Assembly (NCBI GenBank): GCA_963724405.1
Contig: CAVRUQ010000003.1
Span: 2,108,001-2,172,000, forward strand
DNA: 64,000 bases
DNA from: CAVQBJ01 sp963724405
Lineage (GTDB): Bacteria; Actinomycetota; Thermoleophilia; Solirubrobacterales; Solirubrobacteraceae
Reading direction: 5' to 3'
Translations under genes and position numbers: made by a program
The notes under the pieces: generated by a model
Database searches by the model: none
The model's input: only the letters and a program-made list of their open reading frames with translations
Told to the model about the DNA's origin: nothing
Shown: piece by piece, positions 8,766-16,739 of the stretch
Numbering within the stretch: the first letter of the stretch is position 1
Layout: each line of letters begins with the position of its first letter

Positions 8766-9086
8766 GTGGCGACTTACCAGTCGGATGCGTGGACCGCGCT
8801 CGGCGACCCAACCAGGAAGGCGATCTTCGAGCTCTTGACGGAGCGTCCGCGCGCCGTTGGCGAGCTCGCCGGCCAGCTCCCGGTCAGCCGCCCGGCGGTC
8901 TCGCAGCATCTCAGGGTGCTCAAGGACGCCGGGCTGGTGGTGGATCGGCCGGTCGGCACACGCCGCATCTATCGCGTCGACCCGGACGGGCTCGCCGGGC
9001 TGCGCGCGGACCTCGAGCGTTATTGGGGACAGGCCCTGGTCGCCTACAAGGCGGCCGTCGAGCAACCAGCGAAGGAGGACCGATGA
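8766..9086 (+). CDS. ArsR-family winged-helix regulator
   Basis: A 106-residue protein with the ArsR/SmtB winged helix: LGDPTRKAIFELL, AVGELAGQLPVSRPAVSQHLRVLKDAGLV and the wing VGTRRIYRVDPDGL. No metal-binding Cys motif is present, as in the subgroup that is paired with SRPBCC proteins. GTG 8766 is the start. The stop overlaps the ATG of the next gene by 4 bases (ATGA), so the pair is translationally coupled. Confidence 0.9.
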   Translation: MATYQSDAWTALGDPTRKAIFELLTERPRAVGELAGQLPVSRPAVSQHLRVLKDAGLVVDRPVGTRRIYRVDPDGLAGLRADLERYWGQALVAYKAAVEQPAKEDR

Positions 9087-9574
9087 GCACCCATACCCAG
9101 GCCACGGCTACCACGGTCCGCAGCGCGATCGTGGTCGAGGCCCCGATCGAGCGGGCGTTCCGCGTCTTCACGGAGGACTTCGACCGGGTCAAGCCACGCG
9201 AGCACAACATGCTCGCGGTCGAGATCGCCGAGACGGTGTTCGAGCCGCGCGTCGGCGGGCGGGTGTACGACCGCGGGGTGGACGGGAGTGAGTACCAGTG
9301 GGCGCGGGTGCTGGCGTTCGAGCCGCCCAACCGGGTGGTCTTCAGCTGGGATATAAGCCCGCAGTGGCAGCTCGAGTCCGACCTCGAGAAGACCAGCGAA
9401 GTCGAGGTGCGCTTCATCGCCGAATCCGCGCAGCGCACCCGCGTCGAGCTCGAGCACCGCAATCTCGACCGCCATGGCGAGGGCTGGGAGGGCACGCGCG
9501 CCGCGGTCCGCGGCGACGGCGGCTGGCCCCTGTACCTCCAGCGGTTCGCAACGCTGATCGCCGAGGAGGGCTAG
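9083..9574 (+). CDS. SRPBCC / AHSA1-type START-fold protein
   Basis: A 163-residue protein with the AHSA1 pattern: SAIVVEAPIERAFRVFTEDF, EPRVGGRVYDRGVDGSEYQWARVLAFEPPNRVVFSW, VEVRFIAE, RVELEHRNLDRHGEGWEGTR and WPLYLQRFA. These proteins bind hydrophobic ligands in a deep pocket; their role is unknown. A ribosome site (AAGGAGG) lies inside the ArsR gene's end, with which the start overlaps. Confidence 0.9.
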   Translation: MSTHTQATATTVRSAIVVEAPIERAFRVFTEDFDRVKPREHNMLAVEIAETVFEPRVGGRVYDRGVDGSEYQWARVLAFEPPNRVVFSWDISPQWQLESDLEKTSEVEVRFIAESAQRTRVELEHRNLDRHGEGWEGTRAAVRGDGGWPLYLQRFATLIAEEG

Positions 9575-9580
9575 TCGCGA

Positions 9581-9940
9581 TCAGCGCAGTCCGGCGGCGA
9601 AGGCGTCGCGGTTGGCCGCGAACCAGTCGCGCTCGCCGCGATGCCACACGCTCGACGCTCGGTCGCCGCCGAGCTCTGCGGCGGCGATGACGCGGTGCTG
9701 GTTCGCGACGACCGCGTCGAGTAGCTCGCGGCCCCCCACCGCGCCGTAGGCGTCGCGCATCAGCCGGACGCGGCGGACCTGCTCGTCGAGGGCGAGCTGC
9801 TCGGTGTCGGAGATGATCGCCCAACGCCACACGGCATGGGCGAACACCGAGTGCTCTCCCAGTGGCCGTCGCACCTCGTCACCCACCCGAACCACACCCG
9901 CGGTGACGCGCCCGCCGGTGAGCGCCTGCTCAACGCTCAT
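9581..9940 (-). pseudogene. Phosphotransferase (APH-like) remnant with internal deletion
   Basis: The 119-residue frame joins two ends of an aminoglycoside-phosphotransferase-family protein. The N-terminal LTGGRVTAGVVRVGDEVRRP resembles the first kinase strands. It runs after FAHAV directly into ISDTEQLALDEQVRRVRLMRDAYG, RELLDAVVANQHRVI and WHRGERDWFAANR, a typical APH C-terminus. The central part with the catalytic HGD and DxD motifs is missing (about 150 residues). The start ATG 9940 overlaps the kinase stop at 9930 by 11 bases, so it ends the two-component operon. It may persist as a small protein, but cannot be an active kinase. Family assignment rests on motif memory. Confidence 0.6.
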
Positions 9941-11330
9941 GCTCAGCCGGCGCCGGATGGCCGGCCTTCGAGACGGTGGGGTCGGTGGTTTCGACCAGTG
10001 CTCGATCGTTGCGCGGTGTGGGCGGCGCGTGGGCGGCCGGAAAGCTCACCTCGATCGACAGGCCGCCGGCCGTCGGTAGCGTCGTGGCGACAGTCGCGGC
10101 GTGCGCCTGCGCGATCGCCTTGACGATCGAGAGGCCCAGCCCCAGACCGTCGCCGTCGCTCGTGCGCGCCCCGTTGAGGCGCTCGAAGGGCTCGAACAGC
10201 CGGCCGACGTCGGTCGGCGAGAGCGGCGACCCGGTGTTGGCCACGGTGAGGATCGCGCGGCCGCGGACCGTGCGCGTGGATACGTCCACGCGGCCCTCGG
10301 GGCGATTGTGCCGGACGGCGTTGTCGATGAGGTTGGCCGTGAGCCGCTCGACGAGTCGCGGATCCCCCTCGGTGTGGGCGGGTGCGAGCGCCGTCTCGAC
10401 GGTCAGGCCGCCGCTGTCGACGGCCGCCAGGGTCCGGGCCGCGACCTGGGCGAGGTCGATGGTCTCCCGGCGCTCGAGCCCGCGCTGGCTACGCGACATC
10501 ACCAGGAGGGCGTCGATCAGGCGTTCCTGGTGGATTCCGCCGGCCAGCACCTTCTCGCACACCGTGCGAAGGGCCGAGGCGCTGGCGTCGGGGTCGGCGA
10601 GCGCGACCTCGATCAGGGTGCGCTCGAGGGTCAGGGGGGTGCGCAGCTCGTGCGAGACGTTCGACGCGAATTGGCGCTGGGCCGCGAACGCGGTCTCCAG
10701 CCGCTCCAGCAGCGAATCAAAGGTGTCGGCGAGTTGCGTGAGCTCGTCGTTGGGGCCGGCGAGAGCGAGGCGACGGTGCAGGTTACTCGCCGAGATCTCC
10801 CGGGCGGCCGCCGTCATCGCGCGCAGCGGACGCAGCGCGCGCCCCGCCACCACCCAGCCGAGCCACATCGCTATGACCGCCATGATCGTCAGCGCGACGC
10901 CCGACTCGATCAGCAGCGTCTGCAGCGCGGCGCTGGACTGCGCCGCGGCGGAGGCGATGAGGATGCGCCCGGCCGTCAACTGGGCTCCGGGGGGCGGCGC
11001 GGCGCCGGTCGGCACCGCGGCGCGAAGCTGGCCGTGGGCCGGACCGGGGGCCGGAAGCGCGCCGAACGGCGGGAGCGCCTGACCCGGCGCTGCGACTCCG
11101 CCGGCCCCCGATCCCGTCGTGAACCCGAATGCCTGGACTCCCTTGCCGACGCTGAGGACATAGCCGGCCGTGTAGCGACTGGACACGAGTCCGTAGGTGA
11201 TCCCAAGCAGGGCCGCGCCGCACAGGATGAAGAGCCCTCCGTAGATGATCGTGAGGCGCAGGCGGAGCGTGCGCGGCGGCAGCGAGCGCCAGCGGCGGGC
11301 GAGCTTGTTCGCGAGGCGGTTCGGGGTCAC
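9930..11330 (-). CDS. Sensor histidine kinase, first cassette (HK1)
   Basis: A 466-residue membrane kinase: TM1 about 27-49, a 90-residue Pro/Gly/Ala-rich external region without recognisable fold, TM2 about 140-162, HAMP (about 163-215), HisKA with phospho-acceptor H227 in SNVSHELRTPL, N-box NLIDNAVRHN and G-boxes in GDGLGLGLSIV. GTG 11330 overlaps the response-regulator stop (GTGA), giving translational coupling. The external region lacks the CMR-FPDP module of the paralogous kinase at 19425. It probably senses envelope state and controls the divergent export operon. Confidence 0.93.
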   Translation of the reverse strand: MTPNRLANKLARRWRSLPPRTLRLRLTIIYGGLFILCGAALLGITYGLVSSRYTAGYVLSVGKGVQAFGFTTGSGAGGVAAPGQALPPFGALPAPGPAHGQLRAAVPTGAAPPPGAQLTAGRILIASAAAQSSAALQTLLIESGVALTIMAVIAMWLGWVVAGRALRPLRAMTAAAREISASNLHRRLALAGPNDELTQLADTFDSLLERLETAFAAQRQFASNVSHELRTPLTLERTLIEVALADPDASASALRTVCEKVLAGGIHQERLIDALLVMSRSQRGLERRETIDLAQVAARTLAAVDSGGLTVETALAPAHTEGDPRLVERLTANLIDNAVRHNRPEGRVDVSTRTVRGRAILTVANTGSPLSPTDVGRLFEPFERLNGARTSDGDGLGLGLSIVKAIAQAHAATVATTLPTAGGLSIEVSFPAAHAPPTPRNDRALVETTDPTVSKAGHPAPAEHER

Positions 11331-11986
11331 GTTCGTATGCGGTAGCCGGCGCGGGGCACGGTCTCGATCGCGACGGGCTCGCCGAGCTTGCCCCGCAGGC
11401 GGTTGATCGTCACCTTGACGACTCCGCTGAAGGAGTCGGCGTACTGGTCCCAGCCGCGCTGCAGGAGCTCCTCGCTGGAGAGCGGCGCGCCGCCGGCCGT
11501 GAGCAGGAGCTCGAGCACCGTGAGCTCCTTGGGGCTGAGCTCGATACGCCGCCCGGCCCGGGTCGCGACGCGGTGGACGGTGTCGAGCTGGATGTCGCCG
11601 CTGGCCAGCACCGGCGGGCGCGCGGGATGGCTGCGCCGTTCCAGGGCGCGGATCCGCGCGACCAACTCGGCGAACGCGAACGGCTTGGGCAGGTAGTCGT
11701 CGGCCCCGAGGCTGAGACCGTCCACGCGACTCTCGATCGTGTCGGCGGCGGTGAGCATGAGCACCCGCGCTCGCCCACCGGCCGCGACGAGTGCCCGGCA
11801 GACCTCGTCGCCGTGGAGTCCGGGAAGGTCGCGGTCGAGCACGACGACGTCGTAGGTGTCCTGGACGCCCCGGCGCAGTCCCGCCTGCCCGTCGAAGACG
11901 GCGTCGACGGCCATGCCCTCGCGGCGCAGGCCGTCGGCGATGGTGAGCGCGAGCTCCTTGTGATCTTCGACGATCAGTACGCGCAT
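11327..11986 (-). CDS. OmpR/PhoB-family response regulator, first cassette (RR1)
   Basis: A 219-residue regulator. The receiver has acidic pocket ED near residue 8, phospho-acceptor D in VVLDRDLPGLHGDEV (about 52) and K in YLPKPFAF. The C-terminal winged helix contains LSPKELTVLELLL, KVTINRLRGKL and the end RAGYRIRT. The ATG at 11986 gives the standard MRVLIVEDH start, although the frame is open further upstream. It is closely related to the regulator at 18775. It is divergent from the lipoprotein gene at 12114, with four half-sites between (12016-12056). Confidence 0.93.
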   Translation of the reverse strand: MRVLIVEDHKELALTIADGLRREGMAVDAVFDGQAGLRRGVQDTYDVVVLDRDLPGLHGDEVCRALVAAGGRARVLMLTAADTIESRVDGLSLGADDYLPKPFAFAELVARIRALERRSHPARPPVLASGDIQLDTVHRVATRAGRRIELSPKELTVLELLLTAGGAPLSSEELLQRGWDQYADSFSGVVKVTINRLRGKLGEPVAIETVPRAGYRIRT

Positions 11987-12015
11987 CGGTGAGCCCACCA
12001 GCATGATCGCCGTCG

Positions 12016-12056
12016 GGTTACGCACAGGTAACAGGTCCTGTGACCGCCGTGTAACC
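12016..12056. promoter_or_regulatory. Candidate response-regulator operator, four GGTTAC-like half-sites
   Basis: On the plus strand GGTTAC (12016) and GGTAAC (12027) are 11 bases apart. On the minus strand GGTTAC (12056-12051) and GGTCAC (12045-12040) are also 11 apart, facing the first pair across 7 bases. An 11-bp direct repeat is typical of OmpR/PhoB-type dimers. The same layout recurs at 18706-18747. The cluster ends 29 bases from the RR1 start and 57 from the lipoprotein start. Confidence 0.65.
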
Positions 12057-12113
12057 CCGCGCGCACTATCCATTGCCTTTGAGTCCGCTACCGCCGCGAT
12101 CAAGGAGCCTTCC

Positions 12114-12818
12114 ATGCCGCCCGCCGAGCACCCGACCAGTCGCCGTTCCCGCCGCCGGCGCGGCGCGTCTCTCCTGTCGGCGAGCGCGGCCCTGCTGGCC
12201 CTCGCGGCCCTCCTCGCCGGCTGCGGCGGCAGCTCGTCGCCCGGGGTGGCGAGCGTCGGCGGTTCCAACGCCTCGAGCAGTCAGTCCGCGGCCGCGGACG
12301 GCGCCGGCGGCGGGGCCGTCGGAGGACCGGCGCGCTCGAGCGGGGGCGGGGGCGGGGCGCAGAGCGGCGAGGCCCTGTCGATCGGCGGCGGCAGCCGCCA
12401 GAACGCCCTCAAGTTCTCGGCCTGCATGCGTGCGAACGGATTGCCCAATTTCCCCGACCCCAACGCCCAGGGCGCGATCCAGTTCGGCACGGCCAACGGC
12501 ATCGACCCGAGCTCGGCCCAGTTCCAGGCCGCCCAGAAGAAGTGCGCGAAGTACGCACCGAACGCCGGCGCCCCCCCGAGCCCCGCTCAGCGGGCCCAGA
12601 TGCAGGCGCAGGCGCTGAAGTTCTCGGCCTGCATGCGCTCCCACGGCGAGCCGAGCTTCCCCGATCCGGATTTCTCCGGCGGGCACGTCGGGATCCGGAT
12701 CCAGGGCGGCCCGGGAAGCGCCCTGGACCCGAGATCGCCGATCTTCCAGGCGGCCCAGAAGGCCTGCTCGGCAGAGGTCCCGGGCTTCGGGCCGAAGTCG
12801 GTGGCACCCGGGGCATGA
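12114..12818 (+). CDS. CMR-FPDP lipoprotein 1 (two modules)
   Basis: A 234-residue lipoprotein: basic start, hydrophobic core and lipobox LLAGC (Cys about 37), then a Gly/Ser linker. Two similar modules of about 55 residues follow. Module 1 has FSACMRANGLPNFPDP and FQAAQKKC; module 2 has FSACMRSHGEPSFPDP and FQAAQKAC. Each holds two Cys, one in CMR and one at the module end, likely a disulfide outside the membrane. I know no named function for this module. The gene heads the export operon and is divergent from RR1-HK1. ATG 12114 is preceded by CAAGGAGCC. Confidence 0.85.
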   Translation: MPPAEHPTSRRSRRRRGASLLSASAALLALAALLAGCGGSSSPGVASVGGSNASSSQSAAADGAGGGAVGGPARSSGGGGGAQSGEALSIGGGSRQNALKFSACMRANGLPNFPDPNAQGAIQFGTANGIDPSSAQFQAAQKKCAKYAPNAGAPPSPAQRAQMQAQALKFSACMRSHGEPSFPDPDFSGGHVGIRIQGGPGSALDPRSPIFQAAQKACSAEVPGFGPKSVAPGA

Positions 12819-12906
12819 GCCCGAGCGCTGCGCGGAGCATCCTCGCGACCGCCGGCCGCCCGGCGGGCGGCGGCGGGATCCCTGACGGCGCGGGGGGCGG
12901 CGAGCC

Positions 12907-14433
12907 GTGAGCGCGGCCCCGGCCGCCAGCACCGGCGAGGCGATCGACCCGCGGCCGGCCCCTCGCGATCGCGGACCCCGGCGCGGGCGCCGCCGGATGC
13001 TCGCGGCCGCGGCCCTGGCCCTCGGCATCGCCGCGGTCGCGATCGTGGTCACCGACCCGTTCGGCGGGGCCAGTCCATCGCACGGGACGGCCGACAACGG
13101 GTATCCGACGTCGCTGCAGCCGGTGGCGCGCCAGACGCTCTCGCAGCAGACGCAGGAGGGCGCCACGCTGGGCTTCGCGGGCAGTTCGACGATTCGCATC
13201 CCGATGGGCACCTCGCCCTCCGCGGCCTCGCAGGCGCAGCAGTCGGTCACGATGCAGGAGGGGACGCTGGCCTCGGCGACGTCGTCGCTGTCGGCCGACG
13301 GCGCGACGCTCGCGCAGGCCCGCGCGACCCTCTCGGCCGATCAGCAGCTCCAGGCCGTTGACTGTGCCGGGGACAACGCGGCCCAGAGCCCGTCGAGCGG
13401 CGCCGCCGGGAGCGGCGGCGCGGGCGGATGCGCCGGCGCGGCGCAGATGGTCTCGACCGATCAACAGGCGGTGACCGGGGATGCGGCGCGGGTCGCGGCC
13501 GACCAGCACTCGCGGTCCTCGGCGCAGAGCGCGCTCGCGACTGCGCAGGCGGGCCTCGTTTCCGCCCGGTCGCACGAGACGATCTACGGTCAGGATTCGG
13601 CGTTCACCGCCGTGCCGTCCACCGGGGCGGTGATCCGCCTGGGCGAGAGCCTGTACGCGATCGACGGCAAGCCGGTCCTGCTTCTGTACGGGCCGGTCGT
13701 CGCGACGCGCGCGTTCGTGGCCGGCATGTCGGCCGGGCCCGACGTGGCCGAGCTCAACGCCGATCTCGACGCGCTTGGCTACGGCGCCGGGTTGGGCGGT
13801 GACGCGTTCACAGGCGGGACGGCTGCGGCGATCCGCGCCCTGCAGTCCGCGCGCGGTCTGAGCGCGACCGGCGAGCTGCTGCTCGGGTCGGTCGTGTTCG
13901 AGTCGGGCCCGGTGCGGGTCACCAGCGTGATGGCGAACGTCGCGGCCGGCTCAAGCGTCTCCCCGGGCCCGGCGCTCAGCGTCAGCTCGACGGAGCCGCA
14001 GGTCTCGATCCACCTCGACGCGGCCCTGGAGGGCGCGGTGAAGGTCGGCGACCCGGTCACGATCACGCTGCCCGACAACCAGACGACGCCGGGCCGGATC
14101 TCCTACGTGAGCTCCGTCGCCTCCAGTCAGGGCGGCTCGGCCACGATCCTCGTGGACGCCGTCCCGACCGATCCGGCGGCGACCGGCGGCCTGGACCAGG
14201 CGCCCGTCAACGTCTCGATCACGACCCAGACCGTCCACGACGCGCTCGTCGTCCCCGTTGACGCCCTGCTCGCGCTCGCCGGTGGCGGCTATGCGGTCGA
14301 GGAGGTCGGTCCCCTCGGCGTGCATCGGCTGGTTCCGGTCACCACCGGGCTGTTCGACGACGCCGACGGCCTCGTACAGGTGTCCGGGACCGGACTCGCG
14401 GCCGGCCAGCAGGTGGTGGTCCCCGGCACATGA
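12907..14433 (+). CDS. Periplasmic adaptor-like protein with peptidoglycan-binding domain
   Basis: A 508-residue protein with one N-terminal membrane anchor (about 34-52), then an Ala/Gln/Ser-rich helical region (about 100-220) like the hairpin of HlyD/MacA adaptors, here interrupted by a Cys-containing Gly-rich stretch (DCAGDNA and GGCAGA). A PG_binding_1 domain (about 275-320; LNADLDALGYG and AAIRALQSARGLSATGEL) is followed by beta-barrel domains (VGDPVTITLPDNQTTPGRISYV, ALVVPVDALLALAGGGYAV). It likely couples the ABC transporter to the cell wall. Its start is GTG 12907, 88 bases after the lipoprotein stop. It overlaps the ATPase start by 4 bases (ATGA). Confidence 0.85.
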   Translation: MSAAPAASTGEAIDPRPAPRDRGPRRGRRRMLAAAALALGIAAVAIVVTDPFGGASPSHGTADNGYPTSLQPVARQTLSQQTQEGATLGFAGSSTIRIPMGTSPSAASQAQQSVTMQEGTLASATSSLSADGATLAQARATLSADQQLQAVDCAGDNAAQSPSSGAAGSGGAGGCAGAAQMVSTDQQAVTGDAARVAADQHSRSSAQSALATAQAGLVSARSHETIYGQDSAFTAVPSTGAVIRLGESLYAIDGKPVLLLYGPVVATRAFVAGMSAGPDVAELNADLDALGYGAGLGGDAFTGGTAAAIRALQSARGLSATGELLLGSVVFESGPVRVTSVMANVAAGSSVSPGPALSVSSTEPQVSIHLDAALEGAVKVGDPVTITLPDNQTTPGRISYVSSVASSQGGSATILVDAVPTDPAATGGLDQAPVNVSITTQTVHDALVVPVDALLALAGGGYAVEEVGPLGVHRLVPVTTGLFDDADGLVQVSGTGLAAGQQVVVPGT

Positions 14434-15203
14434 ACGCGGGCACGGACACCTCGTGGCCGGCGGGCGACCCGGACCAGCTCGGCCTCGAGGCCACGCCCCC
14501 CGACGGGCCCGCGGAGGCGGTGCTCGAGCTCGACGCGGTGACCAAGGAGTATCCGGCCCAGCCGCCGGTCATCGCGCTGTCGGACGTGAGCTTCACGGTG
14601 CGTCGCGGTGAGCTGGTCGCCATCGTCGGACCGTCGGGCTCGGGCAAGTCGACGCTGCTGCACGTGATGGGCACGCTCGAGCGGCCGAGCTCGGGGACGG
14701 TGTGGATCACCGGGCTGGATGTCGCCGGCCTCTCCGACCGCGAGCTGTCGGTGGTCCGCGCGACCCGGATCGGATTCGTCTTCCAGCAGTTCTTCCTCGC
14801 CGAGCACCAGAGCGCGCTGGACAACGTGGCCGACGGGCTGCTGTACGCCGGCGTCCCCGCACCCGCGCGGCGGGCGAGCGCCGAGGCCGCGCTCGCGCGG
14901 GTCGGCCTCGCGCAGCGCGCGGGCTTTCGTCCCACCCAGCTGTCAGGGGGCGAGCGCCAGCGCGTCGCGATCGCGCGCGCGCTCGTGGGAGCCCCGGCCA
15001 TCGTGCTCGCCGACGAGCCGACCGGCAACCTGGACAGCACCAACGGCGCCGCGATCTTCGAGCTCCTGCAGGAGCTCCATGCCGGCGGCGCGACGATCGT
15101 CGTCATCACCCACGACCACCAGCTCGCCGCCCGGCTGCCCCGCCAGATCGAGATGCTCGACGGGCGCATCGTCACCGACAGCGCGGGCGTGCCGAGTCGC
15201 TGA
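14430..15203 (+). CDS. ABC transporter ATP-binding protein (MacB/LolD type)
   Basis: A 257-residue ATPase: Walker A GPSGSGKST (about 67-75), Q-loop in FVFQQFFL, signature LSGGERQR, Walker B IVLADEPTGNLDS and switch His in VVITHDHQ. The sequence places it in the MacB/LolD/FtsE class that powers mechanotransmission rather than simple transport. It partners the permease at 16740, with an Ig-repeat gene in between. The start overlaps the adaptor stop by 4 bases and its TGA overlaps the next ATG (TGATG). Confidence 0.94.
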   Translation: MNAGTDTSWPAGDPDQLGLEATPPDGPAEAVLELDAVTKEYPAQPPVIALSDVSFTVRRGELVAIVGPSGSGKSTLLHVMGTLERPSSGTVWITGLDVAGLSDRELSVVRATRIGFVFQQFFLAEHQSALDNVADGLLYAGVPAPARRASAEAALARVGLAQRAGFRPTQLSGGERQRVAIARALVGAPAIVLADEPTGNLDSTNGAAIFELLQELHAGGATIVVITHDHQLAARLPRQIEMLDGRIVTDSAGVPSR

Positions 15204-16738
15204 TGCCAGGTCCGCCTCCCCGCCCACGCCGCGCCCGGGTCGCCCTGCTCGCGCTCACGGCGGCCACCGCCGTCAGCGTCGGGAGCCTGCAGCTCGTCCC
15301 GGACTCGCCCGCGGCCGGGAACGCCACCACGCCGGCGCCGACGAGCTCCGCATCGTGCCCGGCGGGCAACCCTCCGAACGCGCTGACACTCGTCTCCGGC
15401 ACCCCCCAGACGTCGCAGCTCGACAGCCCGTTCACGGGCAGCCTGCAGGTCGCGCTCGTGAACACCAACGGCTGCCCGGTGACGACCGCGATCGCCGGCA
15501 CGCCGGTCACCTTCACGGCGCCGGCGGGCGGCGCGAGTGGCGCCTTCTCCTCCAGCGGGTCGAACACGATCACGGTGGGCAGTGACGCGTCGGGCAACGT
15601 CGCCCCGGCGATGCTCACCGCCAACGACACGCCCGGCAGCTATGCCGTCACGGCCACCTCCGCCTACGGCACGGTCACCTTCTCGCTGACCAACACCGCC
15701 GCCGGGCTCGCCGCGACCGTCGACGCGCTCGCCCCGAGCAGCGAGCAGGCAACCGTCGGCACCCGCTTTCCACACCCGCTCGCGGCGCGTGTGCTCGACG
15801 CCGACGGCAACCCCGTCGTCGGCGCGACCGTCACCTTCAACCTCGGCGCCGGCGCCGGCGCCGCCGGGAACGGCTCCGGCGCCGCGACGGCCGGGGCGTC
15901 CTTCGACGGCGGCGGCGAGCAGGCCACCGCCATGACCAACAGCGCCGGAGTCGCGACGTCCCCCGGCTTCAGCGCCAACGCCACTCGCGGCAGGTTCACG
16001 GCGAGCGCGTCGGCCCCGCACGTCGCCGAGCCGGCGAGCTTCGCCCTCGACAACCTTGCCGCGGCCCCATCGGCCACCGCGGTCGGATCCACGCACCCGT
16101 CGGCCCCGGTCGGCGCCCGCTACGCCCACCCCCTGCAGATCAGGGTCCGCCAGCCCAACGGCAGCCCGATGGTGGACGCGACGGTCACCTTCATGCTCGG
16201 CTCGGGCGGGGCGACGGGCTCGAGCGCCGGCGCGGGCGCGAGCTTCCTCGCGGGCGGCGCGCAGGCGACCGCGACGACCGACGCGAAGGGGATCGCCACC
16301 TCGCCCCCGCTCGTGGCCAACCGCGTCGCCGGCACCTTCAAGGTGACCGCAACCGTGTCGGGCACGACCGGCGTGGTGCAGTTCACGCTGCGCAACCGGG
16401 CCGGCACGCCCGCCGCGATCAGCGCCGGGGTCGCCGCCCGGGAGTCGGCCACAGTGGGGGATCGCTTCGCGATCGCGCTCGCCGTCACGGTCACCGATGC
16501 CGAGCACAACGCGGTCCCCGGCGTCCGGGTCACCTTCACCGCGCCAGCAGCCGGCGCGAGCGGCACCTTTGCCACCCGCTCGCGCCGTTCGAGCACCGTC
16601 AGGGTGAAAACCGACGCGGCCGGCGTCGCCGTCGCCCCACAGTTCACCGCGAACGGTCAGCAAGGTGGCTACATCGTCAAGGCGACTGTCGGGCACGCCC
16701 GGCCCGCCGCGTTCGCACTCGTCAACAAGCTCCCGTGA
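15203..16738 (+). CDS. Secreted bacterial Ig-like (Big_1/invasin-type) repeat protein
   Basis: A 511-residue protein from ATG 15203, with a signal-like hydrophobic stretch (about 12-30) and four or five Ig-like units of about 90-100 residues. Repeated signatures are GTPVTFTAPAGGASGAF, GATVTFNLG, DATVTFMLG and VRVTFTAPAAGASGTF, each followed by an ending of the type VTATS..GTVTFSLTN. Such domains make rigid surface rods. It is unusual between an ABC ATPase and its permease; TGATG coupling and one base before the permease start suggest it is made with them. It could be an external scaffold or a substrate. Confidence 0.83.
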   Translation: MPGPPPRPRRARVALLALTAATAVSVGSLQLVPDSPAAGNATTPAPTSSASCPAGNPPNALTLVSGTPQTSQLDSPFTGSLQVALVNTNGCPVTTAIAGTPVTFTAPAGGASGAFSSSGSNTITVGSDASGNVAPAMLTANDTPGSYAVTATSAYGTVTFSLTNTAAGLAATVDALAPSSEQATVGTRFPHPLAARVLDADGNPVVGATVTFNLGAGAGAAGNGSGAATAGASFDGGGEQATAMTNSAGVATSPGFSANATRGRFTASASAPHVAEPASFALDNLAAAPSATAVGSTHPSAPVGARYAHPLQIRVRQPNGSPMVDATVTFMLGSGGATGSSAGAGASFLAGGAQATATTDAKGIATSPPLVANRVAGTFKVTATVSGTTGVVQFTLRNRAGTPAAISAGVAARESATVGDRFAIALAVTVTDAEHNAVPGVRVTFTAPAAGASGTFATRSRRSSTVRVKTDAAGVAVAPQFTANGQQGGYIVKATVGHARPAAFALVNKLP

Positions 16739-16739
16739 C

